Origin: Sphingomonas sp.
Lineage (GTDB): Bacteria; Pseudomonadota; Alphaproteobacteria; Sphingomonadales; Sphingomonadaceae
Assembly: GCF_024508665.1 (NCBI RefSeq)
Contig: NZ_JANINP010000006.1
Coordinates: 434,001-498,000 of the forward strand
Reading direction: 5' to 3'
DNA: 64,000 nucleotides
Position numbers and translations under genes: made by a program
Shown here: piece after piece, positions 9,047 through 18,550 of the stretch
Numbering within the stretch: the stretch's first letter is position 1
Layout: every line of letters begins with the position of its first letter
Notes under the pieces: generated by a model
What the model was told of the DNA's origin: nothing
Seen by the model: the letters and a program-made list of their open reading frames with translations, nothing else
The model's database searches: none

Positions 9047-10101
9047 ACCGTTTCGGTTACCTTGGCGAGATGCGGGGGGCGGTCGGGATCGCGGCCGCGC
9101 GTGACGGCGAGCGCGTTCGCGAGGCGGTAGAAGCTCTGGACGAGCAATAAAGGCTGGAGCACCGGATGCGCGTCGAGGCTCGGCAGGCTCAGGCCGGGCG
9201 CGTCCTTCAATCCGGCACTGAGCACCAGCGCGCCGCGCTCGGCGAATTCCGGCGCGAGGTCGGCAACGCTGTCGCGCGATTCGTCGTCCTGGCCCAGCAG
9301 CAGGACCGGAAAGCCCTTTTCGACGATCGCCATCGGACCATGGCGGACTTCGGCGGCGCTGAATGCCTCGGCATGGAAGCCGCAGGTTTCCTTGATCTTG
9401 AGGGCCATTTCCTGGGCGATGCCGAAGGCGGGGCCGCGCGCGACGACATAGAGATTGGCGGCGTTGCGCAGCGGTTCGAGCGCGGGCGACCAATCGAGTG
9501 TCCAGGCCTGTTCCAGCAAGCCCGGCAGGCCATCGAGCGCGGCGAGCAACTCGCCATCCTCCGCCCAGTCTGCGATCAGATGGACCAATGCGGCGACGCT
9601 GGTGATGAACGATTTGGTCGCGGCGACGCTTTTTTCCGGGCCGGCGGCGAGCGGCAGGAACGTGTCCGCCAACGCCGCGAGCGGCGAGCTTTCGTCGTTG
9701 ACCAGAGCGACAAGGCGCGCGCCGCCCGCCTTGGCCATCTCGGCGGCGGCGATCAGATCGGGGCTGCGACCCGATTGCGAGACTGCCAGCATCAGGGTGC
9801 CGGCATAATCGGGCGCTGATTCATACACCGACGAAACCGAAGGGGCGGCCGAGCTGGTCAGCAAGCGCAGATGTGTTTCAACGAGGTAGCGCGCAACTGT
9901 AGCGGCATTGTCCGAGCTGCCGCGTGCCAAGGTGACGACCGCGCGCGGCGGGTCCTGCCGCAGCGCCGCGGCCAAGGCAATGCGCGTGTCGCGCTGCCGG
10001 ATCGCCTGGCGCGCGACCGCGGTCGCCGCTTCGGCGGCTTCGGCGAACATCAGTGTATTCTGGGGAAGGAGGGGCACGGAAATCTCAGGCTGGGGGGACA
10101 T
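9043..10101 (-). CDS. SIS-domain glucosamine-6-phosphate deaminase (NagB-II type)
   Basis: Two-SIS-domain protein of the alternative deaminase family that replaces NagB in many alphaproteobacteria. It would convert glucosamine-6-phosphate to fructose-6-phosphate and ammonia. Start at 10101 (MSPQPEIS) gives 352 aa with a 17-base overlap of the regulator gene; MFAEAAEAA at 10050 is an alternative. SIS signatures are TLARGSSDNAATVARYLVE and LAVSQSGRSPDLIAAAEMAK in the first domain, and YVVARGPAFGIAQEMALKIKE in the second. The tail PPHLAKVTETV is the usual end of this family. Its place between the GntR regulator and nagA supports the role over the glutamine-dependent GlmS function. Confidence 0.9.
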   Translation of the reverse strand: MSPQPEISVPLLPQNTLMFAEAAEAATAVARQAIRQRDTRIALAAALRQDPPRAVVTLARGSSDNAATVARYLVETHLRLLTSSAAPSVSSVYESAPDYAGTLMLAVSQSGRSPDLIAAAEMAKAGGARLVALVNDESSPLAALADTFLPLAAGPEKSVAATKSFITSVAALVHLIADWAEDGELLAALDGLPGLLEQAWTLDWSPALEPLRNAANLYVVARGPAFGIAQEMALKIKETCGFHAEAFSAAEVRHGPMAIVEKGFPVLLLGQDDESRDSVADLAPEFAERGALVLSAGLKDAPGLSLPSLDAHPVLQPLLLVQSFYRLANALAVTRGRDPDRPPHLAKVTETV

Positions 10102-10828
10102 TGAGTTCGGCGACGAAGTCGTAAGCATCGCCCCGATACCATGATTTGGTGAATTCGACCGTACGGCCATCCTGGGTGTAGCCGCGGCGTTCGATCTCGA
10201 GCCCCGGCGAATTGCGCGGGATCGCCAGCAACTCGGCCTGTTCGTCGGTGAACAATACCGCCCGGAAACGCTGCAGCACGCGCACCGGGCGGTCGGCGCC
10301 CAATGCGTCGTAGAGCGATTCGGTCACCGCCTCGAGCCCGGGCAGCGAGCTCGCCGGTACGGTCGCATATTCGAGCGCCATCGACACGCCATCGGCATAG
10401 CGGATGCGAGTGAAGCGATAAACCTGGCTGCCCGGGCTGAGGCCCAGCGCCATCGCCTCTTCCGGCGCGACAGTGCCTTCTGTGCGGGCCAGCCATTCGC
10501 TATGCGGCACGCGGCCGCGCGATTGCATGTCCTCGGTGAAGGACGAGATGGTCGCAAAATTCTTTTCGACGCGCGCGGCGACGAAGGTGCCAGCGCCCTG
10601 GCGCCGGGTCAGCATCCGCGCATCGACCAACCCGTCGAGCGCCTTGCGCACGGTGACGCGCGAGACGTTATAGGCCTGGGCGAGGTCCCGCTCGGGCGGC
10701 AGCGCCTCGTCGGGCGCCAGCACCTGCCGCTCGATCGCGACGCGCAGCACGCGCTGCAACTGCTGGTACAGCGGCGCGGTATCCCCTTCCGGCAGTTTTC
10801 CTACGCGATCGACGAACATGGCGGACAA
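10085..10828 (-). CDS. GntR/HutC-family regulator of N-acetylglucosamine genes
   Basis: 247 aa with an N-terminal winged helix-turn-helix (about residues 15-85: LPPERDLAQAYNVSRVTVRKALDGL, then RRQGAGTF) and a C-terminal UTRA effector domain (about 95-235). It heads the deaminase-nagA operon and diverges from the TonB receptor, hexosaminidase and PTS genes. By analogy with other NagQ/NagR-type GntR proteins it should bind the repeats at 10872-11023 and respond to a phosphorylated amino sugar. Effector and sites are inferred. Confidence 0.92.
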   Translation of the reverse strand: MSAMFVDRVGKLPEGDTAPLYQQLQRVLRVAIERQVLAPDEALPPERDLAQAYNVSRVTVRKALDGLVDARMLTRRQGAGTFVAARVEKNFATISSFTEDMQSRGRVPHSEWLARTEGTVAPEEAMALGLSPGSQVYRFTRIRYADGVSMALEYATVPASSLPGLEAVTESLYDALGADRPVRVLQRFRAVLFTDEQAELLAIPRNSPGLEIERRGYTQDGRTVEFTKSWYRGDAYDFVAELNVPPA

Positions 10829-11053
10829 CCCCCTTACGCGACGTTCCTTAAGCCATCGGATAATGCCATTTCAATACCAAAGTATGAAATGAATACACTG
10901 GTATTGATTTTGGTATTGCAATTTAATGACCAATACGCCTTTATGTCATCCGCAACAGACCTGATCCGGGCCGAAAATGAGATCGGACAGGGTGAACAGC
11001 GAAAGTTGGTCGTACTTTGGTACAGTCCAATCCAGGGGTTGAAGGGGAAGATC
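10829..11053. promoter_or_regulatory. Divergent promoter region of the GlcNAc regulon with repeated operator-like sites
   Basis: Non-coding space between the GntR gene and the TonB receptor. It contains two ATAC-N4-GTAT palindromes (10874-10885 and 10893-10904, 19 bp apart), a GTAC-N4-GTAC palindrome (11012-11023), and two direct TGGTATTG copies 12 bp apart (10899-10906 and 10911-10918) with an inverted copy at 10872-10879. This density fits HutC-type GntR operators controlling both directions. Confidence 0.6.
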
Positions 11054-13789
11054 ATGGTCACGTTCCAAGCCAAGAAGCATCGGGCAATGTTCGCCTGTAC
11101 CGCAAGCGCGCTCGCGCTGACTATGGCGGCGCCTGCTTTTGCGCAGACCGCTCCGGTGGCTGCGGCGGCCCCCGCCGACGGCGGTAGCGGTCAAACCGCC
11201 GGCGCCGATCCGCAGGATCAGAGCAACGACATCGTCGTCAGCGGTATCCGCGCCTCGATCCAGGCGTCGCTCGACACCAAGCGCAATAACGACATGCTGT
11301 CGGAAGTCGTCACCGCCCAGGACATCGGCAAGTTCCCCGACAAGAACGTCGCCGATTCGCTCGGCCGCCTGACCGGCGTCAACGTCGTCACCGGATCGGC
11401 CAATGCCGGCGGGTTCGGCGAGAACCAGTCGGTCTCGATCCGCGGCACCGATCCGACGCTCAACCTGACCCTGCTCGACGGCCATTCGGTCGCGACCGGC
11501 GACTGGTTCGTGCTCGACCAGACCAGCGGCGGCCGCAGCTTCGATTTCAGCCTGTTGCCGTCGGAAATCGTCGGCAAGCTGGAAGTGTTCAAATCATCCG
11601 AGGCCGATCTGGTCGAAGGCGGCATCGGCGGCACGATCAATTTGTCGAGCCGCAAGCCGCTCGATTTGCCGGCTAACTCGTTCAGCCTGACCGCGCAGGC
11701 CAATTACAACGACCTCGCCGACAAGGTGAAGCCGCAGGTATCGGGCCTGTACAGCTGGAAGAACCAGGACGGGACCTTCGGCATCCTGCTCGCCGGCTTC
11801 TACCAGGAGCGCGAGTTCCGTCGCGATGGCCAGGAATTCCTCGGTTACACCACCTACAACAATTTCGCCGGCACCGGTCAGACGGTCACCGCGCCGAACC
11901 TGATCGGCGCGGCCTATTTCAGCCAGAAGCGCGTCCGCAAGGGCGGCACCGCCGCGTTGCAATACAAGCCCAACGACCAGTTCGAGGTCACGCTCAACGG
12001 CATCTACACGCGGATGGACGCCAACAACGTCAACCGCAATTCGATGGCCTGGATCAGCCGCGTGATCGGCAATAATTCGACGCCGGGGTCGCCGACCAAC
12101 GCCCTCGGCCAGTATACCGTCACCAACGGTTATCTCACCGCGGCGTCGTGGAGCCAGCTCGACGCCAGCGGCAACCCGATCCAGGGCCGCGTCCAGGACG
12201 ACATCTTCCGCGACGCCTATTCGTCGACCTGGGTAATCAACCTCGAGACCACGTGGAAACCGACGGATCGCCTGACACTGTCGGGAGAGGTCGGCTACAC
12301 CAAGGGCGAGGGGGCTACCAAGGACACCTATGCCTGGGAAACCTATTGGGACACCGGCGTCAATTACGCGCTCGCCGGCAAGGGCGCGACGGTCAATTAT
12401 CCGGGCCTGCCGACCGACCCGAAGTCGGCCGCGTATCTCAACAATTATTACAGCTGGTCGTGGGGCGGCCGCATCGTGTCGCCCGACAAGGAGACCTATG
12501 TCCGCGCCGATGCCGAGTACAAGTTCGACGGCGATTTCCTGAAGTCGATCAAGATTGGCGGCCGCTATACCGACCATACGCGCGAGCTGAATTATACGGC
12601 CTATGCCTGGGCCGGAAACGGCCTCTATTCGGGCACCAAGGGGGTCGGCCTCGGCACCGTCTATGCCGGTGGGACGACGCCCGACAATTTCCTCGACGGG
12701 CTCGTCGATTTCCCGCCTTACTCGATCGCGGACAAGGACAAGGTTCTGGCCGAGCTCGCGACCAATGGCGGGCGCCAGTTCGCTTTCTATCCGCAGGCGA
12801 GCTTCTCGGTGAAGGAAAAGACCGAGGCGGTCTATGCCATGGCAAAGCTCGGCAGCCAGGACGGCAGCTGGCGCGGCAACATCGGTGTCCGCGCCGTCCA
12901 TACCGATCTCAACACGTTGCAATATTCGCCCAACGCGCTGGTCGCCAACGCGACGAGCATCTTCTGCGGCACGTGCGGGACGGTCGAGGTGAAGCGTAGC
13001 TATTGGGACATCCTGCCGAGCGCCAACCTGACGTTCAATGCGATGCCCAACCTGCTGCTGCGCGCGAGCGTCGCGAAGACGATGACGCGGCCGGGCTATG
13101 CGCAATTGGCCGGTGCGTTCACCGTCAGCGACCTCGCGCTGACCGGCAATGCCGGCGGTAACCCGTATCTCGACCCGACGCGGGCATGGCAGTTCAACCT
13201 GGCGGCGGAATATTATTACGCCAAAGAGGCTTTGTTCTCGGTCAACCTGTTCTATCTCGACATCGACTCATACATCACCTCGACCACCACCACGCGCTTC
13301 CTGATCACGCAGCAGCACCCCGCGGGGGCGAACTTCCTGATCACCGGCCCGGTCAATGGCCGGGGCGGCACCAACAAGGGCGTCGAGGTCAACTGGCAGC
13401 AGCCGATCTATGGCGGGTTCGGCCTGATGGCGAACTATACCTATGCCGATGCCAAGGCGGCGGATGGGGGCGTCATCGACGGCAATTCGAAGCACACGTT
13501 CAATGTCACGGCCTATTACGAGAATTCGCTGATCTCGACGCGCTTCGCTTATACCTTCCGGTCGAAATTCCGCTCGGGCATCGATCGCTCGACGCCGATG
13601 TGGCAGGCCGATTTCGGCACGCTCGACGGCTCGCTGACGATCAACCTGACCAAGAATTTCGCGCTGACCGCCGACGCGCAGAACCTGTTCAACCACAAGC
13701 TCTATTACTTCGTCGGCGACCCCTCGATCCCGCGCGCTTATTACAACAACGGCCGCACCTTCTGGGTCGGTGGCAAAGTCCACTTCTGA
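11054..13789 (+). CDS. TonB-dependent receptor for GlcNAc or chitin oligosaccharides
   Basis: Outer-membrane active transporter, 911 aa from the ATG at 11054 (MVTFQAKKHRAMF), preceded by GGGGAAG. It has a signal peptide ending in PAFAQ, a TonB-box-like segment (NDIVVSGIRAS) and the plug motif GKFPDKNVADSLGRLTGVNV typical of the carbohydrate receptors of sphingomonads and Xanthomonas. A long beta-barrel ends in the aromatic FWVGGKVHF. The open frame reaches back to 10502 but that part overlaps the divergent regulator and lacks a signal. Position ahead of hexosaminidase and PTS genes points to GlcNAc oligomers as ligand. Confidence 0.95.
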   Translation: MVTFQAKKHRAMFACTASALALTMAAPAFAQTAPVAAAAPADGGSGQTAGADPQDQSNDIVVSGIRASIQASLDTKRNNDMLSEVVTAQDIGKFPDKNVADSLGRLTGVNVVTGSANAGGFGENQSVSIRGTDPTLNLTLLDGHSVATGDWFVLDQTSGGRSFDFSLLPSEIVGKLEVFKSSEADLVEGGIGGTINLSSRKPLDLPANSFSLTAQANYNDLADKVKPQVSGLYSWKNQDGTFGILLAGFYQEREFRRDGQEFLGYTTYNNFAGTGQTVTAPNLIGAAYFSQKRVRKGGTAALQYKPNDQFEVTLNGIYTRMDANNVNRNSMAWISRVIGNNSTPGSPTNALGQYTVTNGYLTAASWSQLDASGNPIQGRVQDDIFRDAYSSTWVINLETTWKPTDRLTLSGEVGYTKGEGATKDTYAWETYWDTGVNYALAGKGATVNYPGLPTDPKSAAYLNNYYSWSWGGRIVSPDKETYVRADAEYKFDGDFLKSIKIGGRYTDHTRELNYTAYAWAGNGLYSGTKGVGLGTVYAGGTTPDNFLDGLVDFPPYSIADKDKVLAELATNGGRQFAFYPQASFSVKEKTEAVYAMAKLGSQDGSWRGNIGVRAVHTDLNTLQYSPNALVANATSIFCGTCGTVEVKRSYWDILPSANLTFNAMPNLLLRASVAKTMTRPGYAQLAGAFTVSDLALTGNAGGNPYLDPTRAWQFNLAAEYYYAKEALFSVNLFYLDIDSYITSTTTTRFLITQQHPAGANFLITGPVNGRGGTNKGVEVNWQQPIYGGFGLMANYTYADAKAADGGVIDGNSKHTFNVTAYYENSLISTRFAYTFRSKFRSGIDRSTPMWQADFGTLDGSLTINLTKNFALTADAQNLFNHKLYYFVGDPSIPRAYYNNGRTFWVGGKVHF

Positions 13790-13826
13790 CCTGTCGCGCA
13801 TCGGCAAGACCGAATAGGATTATCCG

Positions 13827-16079
13827 ATGCGCACCAGCCTGTTCGCCGCCGTCATGATCTTGAGCATGCCGGCGGCGGCACGGGCATCACCCGACCTCCC
13901 TCTGCTGCCGATGCCCGCGACGGTGACGTCGCAGGCTGGCAGCTTTTCTTTTGCCCGCGCGACGATGGCAGCCGACGATGGCGGGGGCATGGCCGCGGCG
14001 CGGCGGCTGGCCGATCTTGTCGCGCGCACCGGTGGACCGAAGCTCGCGCTGGCCAAAGGCGGCACGATCCGATTCCGGCGCGACGCGTCGATCAAGGGCG
14101 AAGAGGCCTATCGCCTGCGCGTCACGGCGGCGGGCGTTACGGTATCGGCATCGACCGATGGCGGGCTCTATTACGGCGCGACGACGTTGTGGCAGCTGAT
14201 CGCCGCATCGCGCGATGGCCGGATCGGCGCGGTGACGATCGACGACGCGCCCGCTTTCGCCTGGCGCGGGGTGATGCTCGATTCCGCCAGACACTTCCAG
14301 CCGCCGGCCTACGTCAAACAGCTGATCGATCGCCTGGCGATGGAGAAGCTCAACGTCCTGCAATGGCATCTGACCGACGACCAGGGATGGCGAATCGAGA
14401 TCGACCGCTATCCGCGCCTGACCGCGGTCGGCGCCTGGCGCCAGCCGGCGGGTGCTGCCGGGGTCGATCCAGCGACGGGCAAGCCGGTGCGCTATGGCGG
14501 CTTCTACACCAAGGCGGAGATCCGCGAGATCGTCGCTTATGCCGCCGCGCGCCACGTCACGATCGTACCCGAGATCGATATGCCGGGGCATGCCACAGCC
14601 GCGATCGCCGCCTATCCGGCGCTCGGCTCGACTGCGACCCCACCCAAGGCGCCGAGTTCCGACTGGGGCGTGATGTACAATCTGTACAATACCGATGATG
14701 CGACCTTCACGTTCCTGACCAATGTGCTCGATGAAGTGCTCGACCTGTTTCCGTCGCGCTACGTCCATGTCGGCGGCGACGAGGCGGTCAAGGATCAGTG
14801 GAAAGCCGATCCGCGCATGCAGGCGCGGATCAAAGCGCTGGGGCTGAAGGACGAAGAACAACTCCAGGGCTGGTTCATGGCGCGGATCGGCGAGTATCTC
14901 CAGAAGCGCGGCCGCCGGCTGGTCGGCTGGGACGAGATATTGGCGGGCAAGGTCCCGCCGTCGGCGACGGTGATGTCGTGGCATGGCGTGTCCGGCGCGA
15001 TCGCCGCGGCCAAAGCGGGGCACGACACGATCCTGTCGCCTTCGCCCGATTTCTATCTCGACCATATCCAGAGCGATTCCGGCGATGAACCGCCAGGGCG
15101 CGGCGGTGTGATGGACTGGAAGCATATCTACACGTTCGACCCGCTGCCGGCCGCATTGAGCGCGGACGAACGGCGGTACCTGCTCGGGGTGCAGGTCAAT
15201 CTATGGACCGAGCATGTCCGCACGACCGCCTATGCCGACCGCATGTTATGGCCGCGGGCGGCGGCGCTCGCCGAGCTCGCCTGGACGCCGGCGGCGAAGC
15301 GCGACTGGAAGGGGTTTGCGGCGCGATTGCCGGCGGAATTCGCGCGCTATCGGCCGTTGGGATTTGGTTACAATATGACTCCGCTCGAACCGCTGGCGAG
15401 TGTCGACGGCGAGGGCGGAAAGATCACGGTCAAGCTGCGCCAGCAGGCCGATGTCGGCACGCTGCGCTATACTACCGACGGCAGCGCCCCGACGGCGGCG
15501 TCGCAGGTCTATGACGACGCGCTGACCTTGCCGGAGGGCACCCGGCTCCGCGCGCGTGCCTTTGCCGGCGGCGATCCACTCGGCATCGGGCGCGACTGGA
15601 CGCTGACCGCTGCCCTGCTGCGCATGCGCACCGTGGCCGAGATGGACTTGTGTACCGCCGCGGTGTCACTGCGGCTCGAGGATGACGGCGCGACCGACGG
15701 CGTGCGCCGGGTGCACTGGGGCGACATCTTCCATCCCTGCTGGATCTGGAAGCGCGCGCCGCTCGACGGCATCGCATCCTTGTCGGCGGATGTCGGGCAA
15801 GTCCCGTTCAATTTCTCCATCGGCGCCGATCTCGCCAAAGTGAAGTTCGACAAACCGCGCACGCCGACCGGCGAGCTCGAGGTCAGGCTCGATCGCTGCG
15901 ATGGTCCGGTGGTGGCGAGCATCCCGCTCGGCGCCGCGACGCGCAATTCCGGCGTCAGCACGATCACCGGATCGCTCTCGCCGCAACAAGGACGCCATGA
16001 TCTGTGCATGACCTTTACCCAGACCGGCCCCGATCCGTTGTGGATGCTCGACCGACTGACGCTGGGTCCGGCGCAATGA
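13827..16079 (+). CDS. Beta-N-acetylhexosaminidase, GH20
   Basis: 750-aa exported enzyme that removes terminal GlcNAc from chitin oligosaccharides or glycans. It has a signal peptide (residues 1-20, PAAARA), a GH20b N-terminal domain (about 25-140) and the catalytic barrel from 145. Key motifs are RGVMLDSARHF, QWHLTDDQGWR, PEIDMPGHA and the catalytic pair Asp318-Glu319 in YVHVGGDEA. A chitobiase-type C-terminal domain (about 515-580, RYTTDGSAPT) and a further beta-rich domain (600-750) follow. The stop overlaps the PTS gene start by 4 bases. It most likely acts in the periplasm behind the receptor. Confidence 0.95.
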   Translation: MRTSLFAAVMILSMPAAARASPDLPLLPMPATVTSQAGSFSFARATMAADDGGGMAAARRLADLVARTGGPKLALAKGGTIRFRRDASIKGEEAYRLRVTAAGVTVSASTDGGLYYGATTLWQLIAASRDGRIGAVTIDDAPAFAWRGVMLDSARHFQPPAYVKQLIDRLAMEKLNVLQWHLTDDQGWRIEIDRYPRLTAVGAWRQPAGAAGVDPATGKPVRYGGFYTKAEIREIVAYAAARHVTIVPEIDMPGHATAAIAAYPALGSTATPPKAPSSDWGVMYNLYNTDDATFTFLTNVLDEVLDLFPSRYVHVGGDEAVKDQWKADPRMQARIKALGLKDEEQLQGWFMARIGEYLQKRGRRLVGWDEILAGKVPPSATVMSWHGVSGAIAAAKAGHDTILSPSPDFYLDHIQSDSGDEPPGRGGVMDWKHIYTFDPLPAALSADERRYLLGVQVNLWTEHVRTTAYADRMLWPRAAALAELAWTPAAKRDWKGFAARLPAEFARYRPLGFGYNMTPLEPLASVDGEGGKITVKLRQQADVGTLRYTTDGSAPTAASQVYDDALTLPEGTRLRARAFAGGDPLGIGRDWTLTAALLRMRTVAEMDLCTAAVSLRLEDDGATDGVRRVHWGDIFHPCWIWKRAPLDGIASLSADVGQVPFNFSIGADLAKVKFDKPRTPTGELEVRLDRCDGPVVASIPLGAATRNSGVSTITGSLSPQQGRHDLCMTFTQTGPDPLWMLDRLTLGPAQ

Positions 16080-18550
16080 GCCTGACCATCGCGAGCCCGC
16101 TGGCGGGCTGGGCGACGCCGTTGGCCGAGGTGCCCGATCCGGTGTTCGCCGAGAAGATGCTGGGCGACGGCGTCGCGATCGATCCTGTCGAGGGACGGCT
16201 GGTCGCGCCGGGCGCGGGTGTAGTGCTGTCGATGCATCCGGCCGGGCATGCGGTAACGCTGCAGCTCGACGCCGGGCCGGTGCTGCTGATGCATATCGGG
16301 CTGGAGACGGTCGGGCTGAGCGGCGAGGGGTTCGCGCCCAGGGTGAGCGATGGCCAGCGCGTGGCGGCGGGCGAGCTGCTGATCGAATTCGACCTCGACC
16401 GGCTGGCGCGGACCGCGAAGAGTTTGATCACCCCGGTGATCGTCACCAATGGAGAGGCGTTCGCGGTCGAGGGTCTGGTCGGCGACCGCGCGGTGGCGGT
16501 GGGCGAGCGGCTGATGGGTTTCCGGGCGCTGGGCGGGGCTGTCGTGGCGGCCGAGGCGGCGGCGTCGACCGTCAGCCGAACGCTGGACTTGCCGCTTGCT
16601 TTTGGACTGCACGCACGGCCGGCGGCGCGGATCGCGCAACTCGCGGCCAAACATTCCTGGACGATCGAGATCGTCGCGCCGTCGGGTCGGAGCGCCTCGG
16701 CGCGAAGCGCGGTGGCGATGCTCGCGCTGGCGCTGCCGCATGGTGCGGCGATTAAGGTGCGCGGCAGTGACGGTGACGGCGTTGCCGCGATCGCCGATTT
16801 GCTGGCCGGCGGGATGGGCGAGTTCAAGCCGACCGGCACGGGCGCCAGGGCGGCCCCGGCCCCCGTGGTCGTCGAGATGCCGTCGCTGCTGAAGGGTGTC
16901 GTCGCCGTTCCCGGCGCCGCGATCGGACCAGCTTTCCGTCCGGCCGACCCAGCGGCTGATGTTACAGAGATCGGCTCGGGAGCCGATGCCGAGCGTGCCG
17001 CACTGGCCCGAGCGAAGGATCGCGTACGCGCCGCGCTGGCGGCCGACGCGGAAGGCGACGGCGACGGCGCGGGGATCGCCGCCGCGCATCTGGTGCTGCT
17101 CGACGATCCCGAATTGGCGGGTGCCGCCGATCAGACAATCGCCGCCGGCAAGAGCGCTGGGTTCGCCTGGCGGCAAGCGATCGGCACCTATGTCGAGCAA
17201 TTGCGCGGCACCGGCGATGCGCGCTTCGCCGAGCGGATCGATGACTTCAATGATCTGGGCCGCCGCGTCGTGCTTTCGCTCCTGGGAGACCACGAACAGG
17301 TGCCGCCACCACCCGGTGCGATCCTGATCGCGGACGAACTCTATCCCTCGCAATTGATGGCGCTCGGCGGAGCAGGGCTTGCCGGCATCGCCACGTCGCG
17401 CGGTGGGACCACGTCACACGTTGCGATCATCGCCGCCGGAATGGGCGTGCCGATGCTGGTCTCGCTCGGCGATGCGCTGGCGCGAGTCGAGCCCGGTACC
17501 GAATTGGTGATCGAGGACGGGGCGCTGCGCATCGCGCCCGGTGCGGTGGACGTGGCGGCGGTGCGCGCGCGGATCGAGACGCGGCGGGCCCGTCGGCAGG
17601 CGGCACTGGCGCATGCCGAGCAGCCCGCGATCACCAAAGACGGCACGCGGATCGAGGTGTTCGTCAATCTCGGCTCGGCGGTCGATGCGCGCGTCGCCGT
17701 GGCGGAGGGCGCCGAGGGTTGCGGCCTGCTGCGGACCGAATTCCTGTTCCTCGACCGCGCCACGCCGCCGGACGAAGATGAGCAGCTCGCTGCCTATCAG
17801 GCGATCGCGGACGCACTGGGCAACCGGCCGCTGATCGTGCGCACGCTCGATATCGGCGCGGACAAGCCGGCGCCCTATCTGACGATCACGGCCGAAGAGA
17901 ATCCGGCGCTAGGCTTGCGCGGCATCCGGCTTCAGCTGGCGCGGCGCGACCTCCTTGATACGCAGTTACGCGCGCTGCTGCGGGTGAAGGTGCCGGCACC
18001 GCTCCGGCTGATGTTGCCGATGGTCGCCGACCCCGTCGAGCTGATCGCGGCGCGCGAGGCCCTGGCGCGGCATGCAGGCGATCTCGGCGTGGGGGCGCCC
18101 GAACTCGGCATCATGGTCGAGACGCCGGCGGCCGCGCTGACGGCGGCGGCGCTCGCGGCCGAAGCGGATTTCTTCTCGATCGGCAGCAACGACCTTTCGC
18201 AATATGCCTTGGCGCGCGATCGCACCAATCCGGCGGTCGCAGCGGGGCTCGACGGTCTGCACCCGGCGGTGCTGCGGCTGATCGACGAAACGGTACGCGG
18301 CGGCGCGACGCGTGGACGCTGGACCGGAGTGTGCGGCGGGCTTGCCGCCGATCCGGAAGCGGTGCCGCTATTGATCGGGATGGGCGTGACCGAATTGTCG
18401 GTGCCGGGGGCGGCGGTCGCCGAGACCAAGGCGCTGGTCCGCGCGCTCGATCTCGCGCGATGCCGTGCGATCGCGGCGCAAGCTCTGGCCGCGCCCGATG
18501 CCGCTGCGGTGCGCGCGCTCGTTTCTTCTTTGTCGGAGCAAGGCCAATGA
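16076..18550 (+). CDS. PTS EIIA(Glc)-HPr-EI fusion for N-acetylglucosamine
   Basis: 824-aa multiphosphoryl transfer protein. It carries phosphate from phosphoenolpyruvate through EI, HPr and EIIA to the IICB permease. Domains: EIIA of the glucose family (about 1-150, His73 in LLMHIGLETV), HPr (about 168-255, His179 in GLHARPAARIA) and EI (about 270-824, His448 in RGGTTSHVAI, and the PEP-binding GSNDLSQY). The ATG at 16076 overlaps the hexosaminidase stop; an in-frame extension upstream to 16004 lies inside that gene. All soluble PTS parts are thus on one polypeptide dedicated to this sugar. Confidence 0.95.
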   Translation: MSLTIASPLAGWATPLAEVPDPVFAEKMLGDGVAIDPVEGRLVAPGAGVVLSMHPAGHAVTLQLDAGPVLLMHIGLETVGLSGEGFAPRVSDGQRVAAGELLIEFDLDRLARTAKSLITPVIVTNGEAFAVEGLVGDRAVAVGERLMGFRALGGAVVAAEAAASTVSRTLDLPLAFGLHARPAARIAQLAAKHSWTIEIVAPSGRSASARSAVAMLALALPHGAAIKVRGSDGDGVAAIADLLAGGMGEFKPTGTGARAAPAPVVVEMPSLLKGVVAVPGAAIGPAFRPADPAADVTEIGSGADAERAALARAKDRVRAALAADAEGDGDGAGIAAAHLVLLDDPELAGAADQTIAAGKSAGFAWRQAIGTYVEQLRGTGDARFAERIDDFNDLGRRVVLSLLGDHEQVPPPPGAILIADELYPSQLMALGGAGLAGIATSRGGTTSHVAIIAAGMGVPMLVSLGDALARVEPGTELVIEDGALRIAPGAVDVAAVRARIETRRARRQAALAHAEQPAITKDGTRIEVFVNLGSAVDARVAVAEGAEGCGLLRTEFLFLDRATPPDEDEQLAAYQAIADALGNRPLIVRTLDIGADKPAPYLTITAEENPALGLRGIRLQLARRDLLDTQLRALLRVKVPAPLRLMLPMVADPVELIAAREALARHAGDLGVGAPELGIMVETPAAALTAAALAAEADFFSIGSNDLSQYALARDRTNPAVAAGLDGLHPAVLRLIDETVRGGATRGRWTGVCGGLAADPEAVPLLIGMGVTELSVPGAAVAETKALVRALDLARCRAIAAQALAAPDAAAVRALVSSLSEQGQ

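Noticed and set aside
11594..13105. 503-aa open frame antisense to the TonB receptor
   Set aside because: Low-complexity composition and complete overlap with a well-supported receptor gene.
15509..17353. 614-aa open frame antisense to the hexosaminidase and PTS fusion
   Set aside because: Spans two real genes on the other strand and has no recognisable domain.
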